Made by a program: the position numbers and the translations under genes
In this document: positions 14,965 to 25,519 of the stretch, piece by piece
Layout: every line of letters begins with the position of its first letter
Position numbering within the stretch: position 1 is the first letter of the stretch
Assembly: GCF_041261445.1 (NCBI RefSeq)
Contig: NZ_JBGCCU010000001.1
Location: 372,001-436,000, forward strand
Source of the DNA: Catenulispora sp. EB89
GTDB lineage: Bacteria; Actinomycetota; Actinomycetes; Streptomycetales; Catenulisporaceae
Direction: 5' to 3'
Length of the DNA: 64,000 bases
The notes under the pieces: model-generated
Told to the model about the DNA's origin: nothing
The model's input: only the letters and a program-made list of their open reading frames with translations
The model's database searches: none

Positions 14965-14984
14965 GATGTTTCACGTGAAACATC
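14965..14984. promoter_or_regulatory. parS: parS centromere site (ParB binding)
   Basis: GATGTTTCACGTGAAACATC, a perfect palindrome containing the canonical 16-bp parS TGTTTCACGTGAAACA at 14967-14982. One further base pair on each side also pairs. It lies between two convergent genes. ParB binds such sites, spreads and loads SMC for chromosome segregation. Confidence 0.95.
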
Positions 14985-14996
14985 GTCCCTGTGCGC

Positions 14997-15719
14997 TCAG
15001 TTCTGCTGCTTGGGCTGCGTCGAGGCGTCCTCGTCCAGGCCGAGCATCTGGCGCTCTTCCTTGCTGAGCCGTTCGGTGCCGGTGCGTTCGGCGGGCCCTG
15101 CGGCGCCTGCCGAGGCCGAGGCGGTCGGTGCCGGTGCCTGGGCCTGTGCCGGTGTCGGAGCGGCTGGAGCGGCCGGAGCGGCCGGGTTCTTGTCCACCGG
15201 TGCGGTCGTGGTGATCGCCGGTGCCCGGGAGGTCGTCGCGGCCGTGCCGTACGTGCTCTGATCCGCCGTGTTCGCCGCGGGCCGCTCGACCACCACGGTG
15301 CGTGTCGGCCGGCCGGCCATCATCAGGGAACCGATGATCATCAGCAGTCCGCCGCCGAACGCGTAGGCCACCCCGGTGCCGAGCCCGCGGTTGTCCGCCC
15401 CGGTGATGGTCAGCTCGCCGGCCGCCTGGCCCTGGCGCACCATCCACAGGATCGTGAAGCCGAGCGCGACCACGCCGGCGAAGCCCACCATGGCCCGGGA
15501 GCGCAGCAGCACGCCGGCCACCGCCAGCACCGCCATGACCAGGAAGACCAGGAAGACCGAGTCCATGACCCCGGACCCCGACGGCGTGATCCCGGACCCG
15601 AAGACCTCCCAGAACTTGTAGGTGCTCCCGTGCCGGTTGTTGTACCAGGCCCGCCAAGGACTGAAGAGCGTGGCCGCCGCGCCGATCAGCGCGAGGAGGC
15701 CGCCTAGGACGTTCCGCAT
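14997..15719 (-). CDS. membrane protein of unknown function
   Basis: A 240-residue protein with four probable transmembrane helices in the first 140 residues (NVLGGLLALIGAAATLFSPW; SVFLVFLVMAVLAVAGVLL; MVGFAGVVALGFTILWMV; GVAYAFGGGLLMIIGSLMMA), then a cytoplasmic Ala/Pro-rich tail ending ERLSKEERQMLGLDEDAS. Between helices 1 and 2 is an aromatic loop (WRAWYNNRHGSTYKFWEVFG). This layout is frequent in actinobacterial proteins of unknown function. The start is ATG 15719 with GGAG upstream; the open frame to 16037 runs across the dnaK promoter and is not coding. parS lies just beyond its stop codon. Confidence 0.75.
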   Translation of the reverse strand: MRNVLGGLLALIGAAATLFSPWRAWYNNRHGSTYKFWEVFGSGITPSGSGVMDSVFLVFLVMAVLAVAGVLLRSRAMVGFAGVVALGFTILWMVRQGQAAGELTITGADNRGLGTGVAYAFGGGLLMIIGSLMMAGRPTRTVVVERPAANTADQSTYGTAATTSRAPAITTTAPVDKNPAAPAAPAAPTPAQAQAPAPTASASAGAAGPAERTGTERLSKEERQMLGLDEDASTQPKQQN

Positions 15720-15875
15720 GTTGCAGGCTCCTTCCACCGCCCCCACAGATCGACGGTAAGACGCCGGTCGGTACCGTGCACCTTGACGCAGCGCTCGCGG
15801 GGCCGTCCGGGCGCCATGATCGCCGAAACTTTTTTGTGAGGTTTCGCGCAGGTCAGAACCATTCAGCGCATCAAA

Positions 15876-15896
15876 GTTGAGCGCTGTCCGCGCAAC
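15876..15896. promoter_or_regulatory. HAIR-like HspR site, upstream copy
   Basis: GTTGAGC and GCGCAAC separated by 7 bp, the 7-7-7 spacing of the HspR element CTTGAGT-N7-ACTCAAG but with several changed bases. It lies immediately upstream of the dnaK -35 box. Confidence 0.5.
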
Positions 15897-15899
15897 CTT

Positions 15900-15929
15900 T
15901 TGACTTCGACCCACCGCACCGTGCATCAT
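15900..15929 (+). promoter_or_regulatory. dnaK promoter
   Basis: TTGACT (15900-15905), an 18-bp spacer, and CATCAT (15924-15929); about 95 nt of leader precedes dnaK. HAIR elements flank it on both sides. The whole gap between 15720 and 16030 holds only this regulatory region. Confidence 0.65.
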
Positions 15930-15948
15930 TGAGCGAACTCGACTCAAC
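15928..15948. promoter_or_regulatory. HAIR element (HspR operator) over the dnaK transcription start
   Basis: ATTGAGC and ACTCAAC separated by exactly 7 bp; 11 of 14 consensus positions of CTTGAGT-N7-ACTCAAG. It overlaps the end of the -10 box and the expected start point, a classic repressing position. Confidence 0.8.
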
Positions 15949-16030
15949 CTGCCGCGGGCCTTCCCCACGCAACACGCGACGCACAGCAGACACGTGGCAG
16001 CAACGAAACGTCTTTCGCGGAGGAACCCCC

Positions 16031-17908
<1,878 letters not shown>

Positions 17909-17963
17909 CGCAGGCCCGCCCCAGGTTCCACCTGACGAGCGAAGCACTACGGCTAGACGGGGC

Positions 17964-18006
17964 CGCGCGGGGCGCCGATCATCTGTGATGATCCGGCACC
18001 CGCGCG
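17964..18006 (+). promoter_or_regulatory. two-part hairpin between dnaK and grpE
   Basis: Outer arms CGCGCGGG (17964-17971) and CCCGCGCG (17999-18006), a 5-nt internal loop on each side, and inner arms GATCATC/GATGATC (17977-17983, 17987-17993) around TGT. It may trim or stabilise dnaK mRNA or act as a partial terminator that lowers grpE-dnaJ expression. Confidence 0.55.
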
Positions 18007-18073
18007 GCGCCACCCCCAGCGACACTGAAGCCTTCCCGACTGTGGGGAAGCGGCGGGTTCAGGAGGACCTTTC

Positions 18074-18805
18074 GTGAGCGACGAGTACGCGGCCGAGCCG
18101 GGAGGCGAGGGCGAACGCGCCAACCTCGCGGTGACCGAGCTGCTGGCCAAACTCGCCGAGCGGACCAATGAGCTGCAAGGTGTGCAGGCGGAGTTGGCCG
18201 AGCGCACCAACGACCTGCAGCGGCTGCAGGCCGAGTTCAGCAACTACAAGAAGCGCGTCGAGCGCGACCGGCAGGTGGTCAAGGAGACCGCGGTCGCCGG
18301 GGCGCTGTCGGAGCTGCTGCCGGTGCTGGACGACATCGGCCGGGCCCGCGAGCACGGCGAGTTGGAAGGCGGCTTCCGGCAGGTCGGCGAGGCGTTCGAG
18401 GCCGTGGTGGCCAAGCAGGGCCTGGCCCGCTTCGGCGCGGCCGGCGAGATCTTCGACCCGAACCTGCACGAGGCGCTGATGAGCACCACGTCCCCGGACG
18501 TCGACGAGGTGACCGTGGCGGTGCTGTTCCGCCCCGGCTACCGGATCGGCGAGCGGGTGGTCCGTCCGGCGCAGGTGCAGGTCGCCGAGCCCGGACCGGC
18601 CCCGGAGGCCGAGCCGGCCCCGGAGCCGGCCAAGCCGAAGCCCGGCCCCGCCGCGTCGGCCGCGAAGAGCGCGCCGAACAGCAGCGGGAACGGCGCCGGC
18701 ACCAGCGGTGGCAGCGGCACCAGCGGCACCAGCGGCGGCGCCGGGAACAAGGCAGCGGCTGACGCGGCTGTGGAAGTCGACGACGACGACGATTCGGGGC
18801 TGTGA
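18074..18805 (+). CDS. grpE: nucleotide exchange factor GrpE with long C-terminal tail
   Basis: A 243-residue GrpE, nucleotide exchange factor for DnaK. The N-terminal coiled coil includes two near-identical 11-residue units (LAERTNELQGV, LAERTNDLQRL), followed by FSNYKKRVERDRQ, LLPVLDDIGRA and the beta-wing domain with EIFDPNLHEALMS and YRIGERVVRPAQVQVA (about 155-172). After that comes an unusual tail of about 70 residues: Pro/Ala/Glu-rich, then Gly/Ser/Thr repeats, ending DDDDDSGL. The tail is likely disordered. GTG 18074 follows AGGAGG. It is separated from dnaK by 165 bp including a strong hairpin. Confidence 0.95.
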   Translation: MSDEYAAEPGGEGERANLAVTELLAKLAERTNELQGVQAELAERTNDLQRLQAEFSNYKKRVERDRQVVKETAVAGALSELLPVLDDIGRAREHGELEGGFRQVGEAFEAVVAKQGLARFGAAGEIFDPNLHEALMSTTSPDVDEVTVAVLFRPGYRIGERVVRPAQVQVAEPGPAPEAEPAPEPAKPKPGPAASAAKSAPNSSGNGAGTSGGSGTSGTSGGAGNKAAADAAVEVDDDDDSGL

Positions 18806-18831
18806 GCCCGGGCCGGCGACGAGGGCGACGC

Positions 18832-18873
18832 GTGAACGACATGGCACAACCCGGACGGGAGGCGTGGGTTTAG
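18832..18873 (+). CDS. 13-codon leader frame directly abutting dnaJ
   Basis: GTG AAC GAC ATG ... TAG encodes 13 residues (MNDMAQPGREAWV). Its stop codon is immediately followed by the dnaJ GTG. The dnaJ ribosome site GGGAGG lies inside this frame, so translation of the leader could be coupled to dnaJ. No Shine-Dalgarno is clear for the leader itself. It could be chance. Confidence 0.25.
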   Translation: MNDMAQPGREAWV

Positions 18874-19998
18874 GTGGCCGTCAACAAGGACTACTACAAG
18901 ATCCTCGGAGTCCCCAAGGACGCGCCGGCTGCCGACATCAAGAAGGCCTACCGGAAGCTGGCGCGTCAGTACCACCCGGACGCCAACAAGGGCGACTCGG
19001 CGTCGGAGGAGAAGTTCAAGGAGATCTCCGAGGCCTATGACGTCCTGTCCGACGACAAGCGGCGCAAGGAGTACGACGACTCGCGCTCGGTCTTCGGCAA
19101 CGGCGGATTCCGGCCCCCCGGCGGCGGTGCCCCCGGCGGGTTCAACTTCGACCTCGGCGACCTGCTCGGCGGTCTGTTCAACCGCACCGGCGGCCCGACC
19201 ACCGGCACCGGCACCACCGGCCGCACCACCCAGGCGCGGCGCGGGGCGGACGTGGAGTCGGAGGTGACGCTGAAGTTCAGCGATTCCATCGACGGCGCCA
19301 CCGTCTCGCTCCGGCTGACCTCGGACACGCCGTGCTCGGCCTGTTCGGGCACCGGCGCCAAGGCCGGCACCACCCCGCGCGTGTGCCCGACCTGTTCGGG
19401 CACCGGCCAGGTGAGCCGGAACCAGGGCGGCTTCGCCTTCTCCGAACCCTGCCGGGACTGCAAGGGCCGCGGCCTGCTGGTCGACGACCCCTGCCCGGTG
19501 TGCCACGGCTCCGGCCGGGCCGCCAGTTCCCGGACGATCCAGGCCCGCATCCCGGCGGGGGTCCGCGACGGCCAGCGCATCCGGCTCAAGGGCAAGGGTG
19601 CCTCCGGCGAGCGCGGCGGCCCGGCCGGCGACCTGTATGTGGTGGTCCATGTGAGCCCGCACGCCGTCTTCGGACGTGAGGACGACAACCTGACCGTGAC
19701 CGTGCCCGTCACCTTCCCGGAGGCGGTCCTCGGAGCGGAGATCCAGGTCCCGACCCTGGGCGGCATGCCGGTGACGGTGAAGCTGCCCGCCAACTCGCAG
19801 AACGGCCGGGTGCTGCGCGTGCGCGGCCGCGGCGTGGCGCGCAAGGACGGGACCAAGGGCGATCTGCTGGTGCGCTTCGAGATCGCGGTCCCGGCCGAGA
19901 TCGGCGCCGACGCCCGCGCGGCGCTGGAGAAGTTCCAGGAGGCGACCGGCAACCACCACCCGCGGGCGGAGTTGCTGGACGCCGCGAAGGGAGAGTGA
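18874..19998 (+). CDS. dnaJ: type I chaperone DnaJ (Hsp40)
   Basis: A 374-residue cochaperone. J-domain residues 5-70 include HPD in QYHPDANKG; a Gly/Phe-rich region follows with LGDLLGGLFNRTGG; then four zinc-binding CxxCxGxG repeats (CSACSGTG, CPTCSGTG, CRDCKGRG, CPVCHGSG), and the two C-terminal substrate domains with ARIPAGVRDGQRIRLKGKG. It delivers substrates to DnaK and stimulates its ATPase. The start is GTG 18874 (MAVNKDYYKILG), matching other actinobacterial DnaJ1 proteins; GGGAGG lies 11 nt upstream. hspR begins 6 nt after the stop codon. Confidence 0.97.
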   Translation: MAVNKDYYKILGVPKDAPAADIKKAYRKLARQYHPDANKGDSASEEKFKEISEAYDVLSDDKRRKEYDDSRSVFGNGGFRPPGGGAPGGFNFDLGDLLGGLFNRTGGPTTGTGTTGRTTQARRGADVESEVTLKFSDSIDGATVSLRLTSDTPCSACSGTGAKAGTTPRVCPTCSGTGQVSRNQGGFAFSEPCRDCKGRGLLVDDPCPVCHGSGRAASSRTIQARIPAGVRDGQRIRLKGKGASGERGGPAGDLYVVVHVSPHAVFGREDDNLTVTVPVTFPEAVLGAEIQVPTLGGMPVTVKLPANSQNGRVLRVRGRGVARKDGTKGDLLVRFEIAVPAEIGADARAALEKFQEATGNHHPRAELLDAAKGE

Positions 19999-20004
19999 CG
20001 GACG

Positions 20005-20472
20005 ATGGCCAGGAATCCGTTCCTGCCGCTGACCGAGGAAACCCCGGTCTACGTGATCTCCGTGGCCGCTCAGCTGGCCGGGATGCACCCGCAGACCCTG
20101 CGCCAGTACGACCGGCTGGGCATCGTGTGCCCGGAGCGCACCGGCGGCGGTGGCCGCCGGTACTCCGCACGCGACATCGAAACCCTGCGCGAGGTGCAGC
20201 GCCTGTCCCAGGACGAGGGCGTGAACCTGGCCGGGATCAAGCGCATCCGCGAGCTCGAGGAGCAGGTCGCGGCGCTGTCCCGGCGGGTCGCCGAGCTCGA
20301 GGCCGTGACCCTCTACCCGACCGGGAAGAGCGCCGTCCCGGTCGCGTCGCCGGTGGCCCCGCCGGTCTCGCCGCTGCCGCCGGCCCCGCCGGGCTACCGC
20401 GGCGACCTGCTGCCGGCTCTGCCGGCCACGTTCACCACCGCCCTGGCGGTCTGGAAGCCCCAGGGCAAGTGA
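20005..20472 (+). CDS. hspR: heat-shock repressor HspR (MerR family)
   Basis: A 155-residue MerR-family repressor. The DNA-binding part reads VYVISVAAQLAGMHPQTLRQ then YDRLGIVCPERTGGGGRRYS (residues 15-55), typical of HspR, followed by an EGVNLAGIKRIRELEEQV coiled coil. A Pro/Ala-rich C-terminal tail of about 50 residues follows. HspR binds HAIR elements and represses dnaK, clpB and others, with DnaK as corepressor; heat or misfolded protein releases it. It is the fourth gene of the dnaK operon, giving feedback control. In mycobacteria it is degraded through Bpa and the proteasome; bpa lies about 8 kb away. Confidence 0.97.
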   Translation: MARNPFLPLTEETPVYVISVAAQLAGMHPQTLRQYDRLGIVCPERTGGGGRRYSARDIETLREVQRLSQDEGVNLAGIKRIRELEEQVAALSRRVAELEAVTLYPTGKSAVPVASPVAPPVSPLPPAPPGYRGDLLPALPATFTTALAVWKPQGK

Positions 20473-20506
20473 GCCTCGGCGGATGACCCGGGTTGGGTGA
20501 CCCGGG

Positions 20507-20534
20507 TCGACCGAGCCGGGTCGACCGAGCCGGG
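20507..20534. repeat. tandem 14-bp repeat between hspR and clpB
   Basis: TCGACCGAGCCGGG twice in direct succession, preceded by two GACCCGGGT units that can pair with each other. It may fold as a terminator that separates clpB from the dnaK operon. Confidence 0.55.
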
Positions 20535-20609
20535 TCAGGTGAGCGCGCGGCGCTCGGCAGAGCGCTGACAACTGAATGTTCGGGGGGCTTTTCTCTTGGA
20601 GGTTTCACA

Positions 20610-23252
<2,643 letters not shown>

Positions 23253-23285
23253 TGGAGATGATCGAACGTCGGAGGTGCGTCTAGC

Positions 23286-24164
23286 GTGGTGTCTGTGCCT
23301 GTTGCCGCCGCTCTGCCGATCGTCACCGCCACCCGGTACGTGACCCCGCTCCGCGAGGGCGGTTCGCTGCCCGGACTGGTCGAGGCCTCGGACCTCGGGA
23401 CGTACGTGGTGAAGTTCCGCTCGGCGGGCCAGGGCCGCAAGGCCCTGGTCGCCGAGGTGATCGCCGGGGAACTGGCGCGGTCCCTGGGCCTGCCGGTGCC
23501 GGCGCTGGTCGGGATCGAGCTGGATCCGGTCATCGGCGCGGCCGAGCCCGACCAGGAGATCCAGGAGCTCCTCAAGGGGAGCAAGGGCCTGAACCTCGGT
23601 ATGGACTATCTGCCGGGGTCGCTGGGATACGACCCCTTGGCGTTTCCCGTGGAGTCCGAACTCGCCAGCCGCATCGTGTGGTTCGACGCGCTGGTGCGCA
23701 ACGTGGACCGGTCGTGGCGGAACCCGAACCTGCTGCTGTGGCACCGCAAGCTCTATCTGATCGACCACGGCGCCTCGCTGATCTTCCACCACAACTGGCC
23801 CGGCGCGCAGAAGGGTGCACTGGCTCCCTTTGACGCGGGCGACCATGTGCTCGCCTCTTATGCGAAGGACATGCCGGGTGCCGACGCGGCCCTCGCACCG
23901 CTCGTCACGGAGGAACTGCTGCGCTCCGTCGTGGCGGTCGTACCGGACGAGTGGCTGGCCGACGAGCCCGGATTCGAGTCCGCGGACGCGGTGCGCGACG
24001 CGTACGTCAGCTATCTGCTGACCCGTGTCATCGGACCGCGCGATTGGTTTCCACAGCTTGTGGATAGTTCCGCGCAGGAAGCCGCGCGGTCTGTGCAGAG
24101 CTCCGATCTCAAGGCGCGCCTGAAGGCGAAGCACCCGAACTGGATGCAGGGACGGGTGAAGTGA
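23286..24164 (+). CDS. HipA-like kinase-fold protein
   Basis: A 292-residue protein resembling the short HipA-like kinase family rather than full HipA toxins. It has a nucleotide-lobe lysine in YVVKFRSAGQG, GMDYLPGSLGYDPL, the catalytic loop WFDALVRNVDRSWRNPNLLL (Asp and Asn both present) and a metal-binding LIDHGASLIF. The catalytic residues look intact, so phosphotransfer is plausible. GTG 23286 has CGGAGG upstream. The next gene, a DUF3037 protein, overlaps by 4 bp (GTGA), so the two form a unit. HipA/DUF3037 pairs occur in many bacteria with no proven function; a toxin-antitoxin or regulatory phosphorylation role is only a hypothesis. Confidence 0.82.
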   Translation: MVSVPVAAALPIVTATRYVTPLREGGSLPGLVEASDLGTYVVKFRSAGQGRKALVAEVIAGELARSLGLPVPALVGIELDPVIGAAEPDQEIQELLKGSKGLNLGMDYLPGSLGYDPLAFPVESELASRIVWFDALVRNVDRSWRNPNLLLWHRKLYLIDHGASLIFHHNWPGAQKGALAPFDAGDHVLASYAKDMPGADAALAPLVTEELLRSVVAVVPDEWLADEPGFESADAVRDAYVSYLLTRVIGPRDWFPQLVDSSAQEAARSVQSSDLKARLKAKHPNWMQGRVK

Positions 24165-24544
24165 GCGTTCAGCCCTACGAGTACTCGGTACTGCGCGCCG
24201 TTCCCCGCGTCGAGCGCGGGGAGTACGTCAACGTCGGCGTGGTTCTCTACTGCCAGCAGCTCGACTTCCTGGGATGCGCCACGCAGGTGGACACCGTGCG
24301 GGTGCGTGCGCTGGATCCCACAGCGGACGTCGAGGGGATCGAGGCACTGCTCGGCGCCGTCTCGAAGGTCTGCTGCGGCGGACCGGACTCCGGCCCCGCC
24401 GGCCAGGACGCGCTGGGCCGGCGGTTCCGGTGGTTGATCGCGCCGCGTTCCACGGTGGTGCAGCCCGGTCCGGTGCACACCGGCCTTACTGCTGATCCCG
24501 CGGCCGCTCTGGATCGGTTGGCAGGCTCAGTCCTCGGCTGCTGA
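24161..24544 (+). CDS. DUF3037 protein, partner of the HipA-like kinase
   Basis: A 127-residue protein with the family signature YEYSVLRAVPRVERGEYVNV then GVVLYC near the N-terminus and RFRWLIAPRSTVVQPGPVHT near the C-terminus. It has several cysteines (CC at about residue 71). The GTG start overlaps the kinase stop codon (GTGA), a strong sign of translational coupling. The 3' end overlaps the convergent SDR gene by 18 bp. Function unknown; the constant pairing with HipA-like proteins suggests that it is a substrate, inhibitor or specificity subunit of the kinase. Confidence 0.85.
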   Translation: MSVQPYEYSVLRAVPRVERGEYVNVGVVLYCQQLDFLGCATQVDTVRVRALDPTADVEGIEALLGAVSKVCCGGPDSGPAGQDALGRRFRWLIAPRSTVVQPGPVHTGLTADPAAALDRLAGSVLGC

Positions 24545-25465
24545 CGCCTTCGCCGCCTTAGCCGCCGTGGCCGCCTGTGCGGCCGCGCCTCCCGGACCGG
24601 TCAGTCGCGACGACGCCTCGGCCCCGCGCTTCTCGATGTCCGCGATCATCTCGCGGTCCGCACGCGCGGCGGCTCTGGCGTTCGCCTTCTCCACCACCAC
24701 GGGCAGCATCCCGTGGATACGGCGCAGGTGGTTCACCCATGAGGGAACGCATATAACGCGGCTGCGCTTAGCGATTCCCTCCGTAACCGCCTCCCCGACC
24801 TTCTCCAGGGGATACACACGGGATGCGGGTCCGGGCGCGCTCTTACGGAACTTGCCCAGGACCGGATGCGCGTCCGCGCTCGTCACCAGATCGGTCTTGA
24901 TCCACGAGAAGTACGCGACACCGACGTCCACACCGAGGTGCTTCACTTCGGCGCGCAGGCTGTCGCCGAACGCCTCGGCACCGGCCTTGGACGCCGTATA
25001 GGCGGCCAACGCAGGGGGATGGATGAGCGCTGCCGCAGAGGACACCACGAGTACGTAACCTTTGCGCTCGATGACATGAGGCAGCGCGGTGCGGACCGTC
25101 CGCCAGACGCCGAGCAGGTTGATCTCGATGGTGCGCTCGAATGCCGCCGGGTCGATGGAGCGGATGAATCCGGTCGGTGCGACACCGGCGTTGGCCACCA
25201 CCACGTCGATGCCGCCGTAGTGCCCGACGATGCCGTCGATCGCGGTGCCGAGCTGCTCCCAGGACGTCACGTCCGCGTCCCACGCGGTCGCGTCGGGGCC
25301 GCAGGACTCCGCGGTCTTGCGCAGTTCCTCGGGCTCCAGCCCGATCAGTGCGACCTTAGCCCCGCGTCGCGCCAACCGGCGCGCGGCGTCCGCGCCGATC
25401 CCGCGCGCCGCGCCGGTGATGACCACGACTTTCCCGCTGACGCCTTGCGGTCCCCAGGTTCCCAT
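24527..25465 (-). CDS. short-chain dehydrogenase/reductase
   Basis: A 312-residue classical SDR: TGAARGIGADAARRLA (cofactor motif), VVANAGVAPTG (NAG motif), catalytic Ser in LVVSSAAALIHP, YTASKAG (YxxxK). The C-terminal 80 residues extend beyond the core and end in an Ala/Lys-rich tail. It probably oxidises or reduces a lipid or alcohol with NAD(P); substrate unknown. A TAGGGT -10 box 6 nt before ATG 25465 points to leaderless mRNA, and a 15-bp palindrome (25481-25495) lies just upstream of it, so a regulator outside the window is likely. Confidence 0.9.
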   Translation of the reverse strand: MGTWGPQGVSGKVVVITGAARGIGADAARRLARRGAKVALIGLEPEELRKTAESCGPDATAWDADVTSWEQLGTAIDGIVGHYGGIDVVVANAGVAPTGFIRSIDPAAFERTIEINLLGVWRTVRTALPHVIERKGYVLVVSSAAALIHPPALAAYTASKAGAEAFGDSLRAEVKHLGVDVGVAYFSWIKTDLVTSADAHPVLGKFRKSAPGPASRVYPLEKVGEAVTEGIAKRSRVICVPSWVNHLRRIHGMLPVVVEKANARAAARADREMIADIEKRGAEASSRLTGPGGAAAQAATAAKAAKASAAED

Positions 25466-25471
25466 GCCCGA

Positions 25472-25477
25472 ACCCTA
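25472..25477 (-). promoter_or_regulatory. -10 box of leaderless SDR gene
   Basis: TAGGGT on the minus strand, 6 nt before ATG 25465. Confidence 0.5.
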
Positions 25478-25480
25478 CCG

Positions 25481-25495
25481 CCGGTAACTTACTGG
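25481..25495. promoter_or_regulatory. operator-like palindrome upstream of the SDR
   Basis: CCGGTAACTTACTGG, a 7-1-7 inverted repeat with one mismatched pair, placed in the spacer region of the promoter. Flanking TACCGCC/GGCGGTA arms extend the symmetry roughly. No regulator gene is adjacent. Confidence 0.45.
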
Positions 25496-25519
25496 GCGGT
25501 AGGGGTGCGGTGGGGGCGG

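Noticed and set aside
24052-24070. DnaA-like TGTGGATAG with an adjacent CCACA inside the HipA-like gene
   Set aside because: One imperfect box in coding sequence; expected by chance in Pro/Trp codon contexts.
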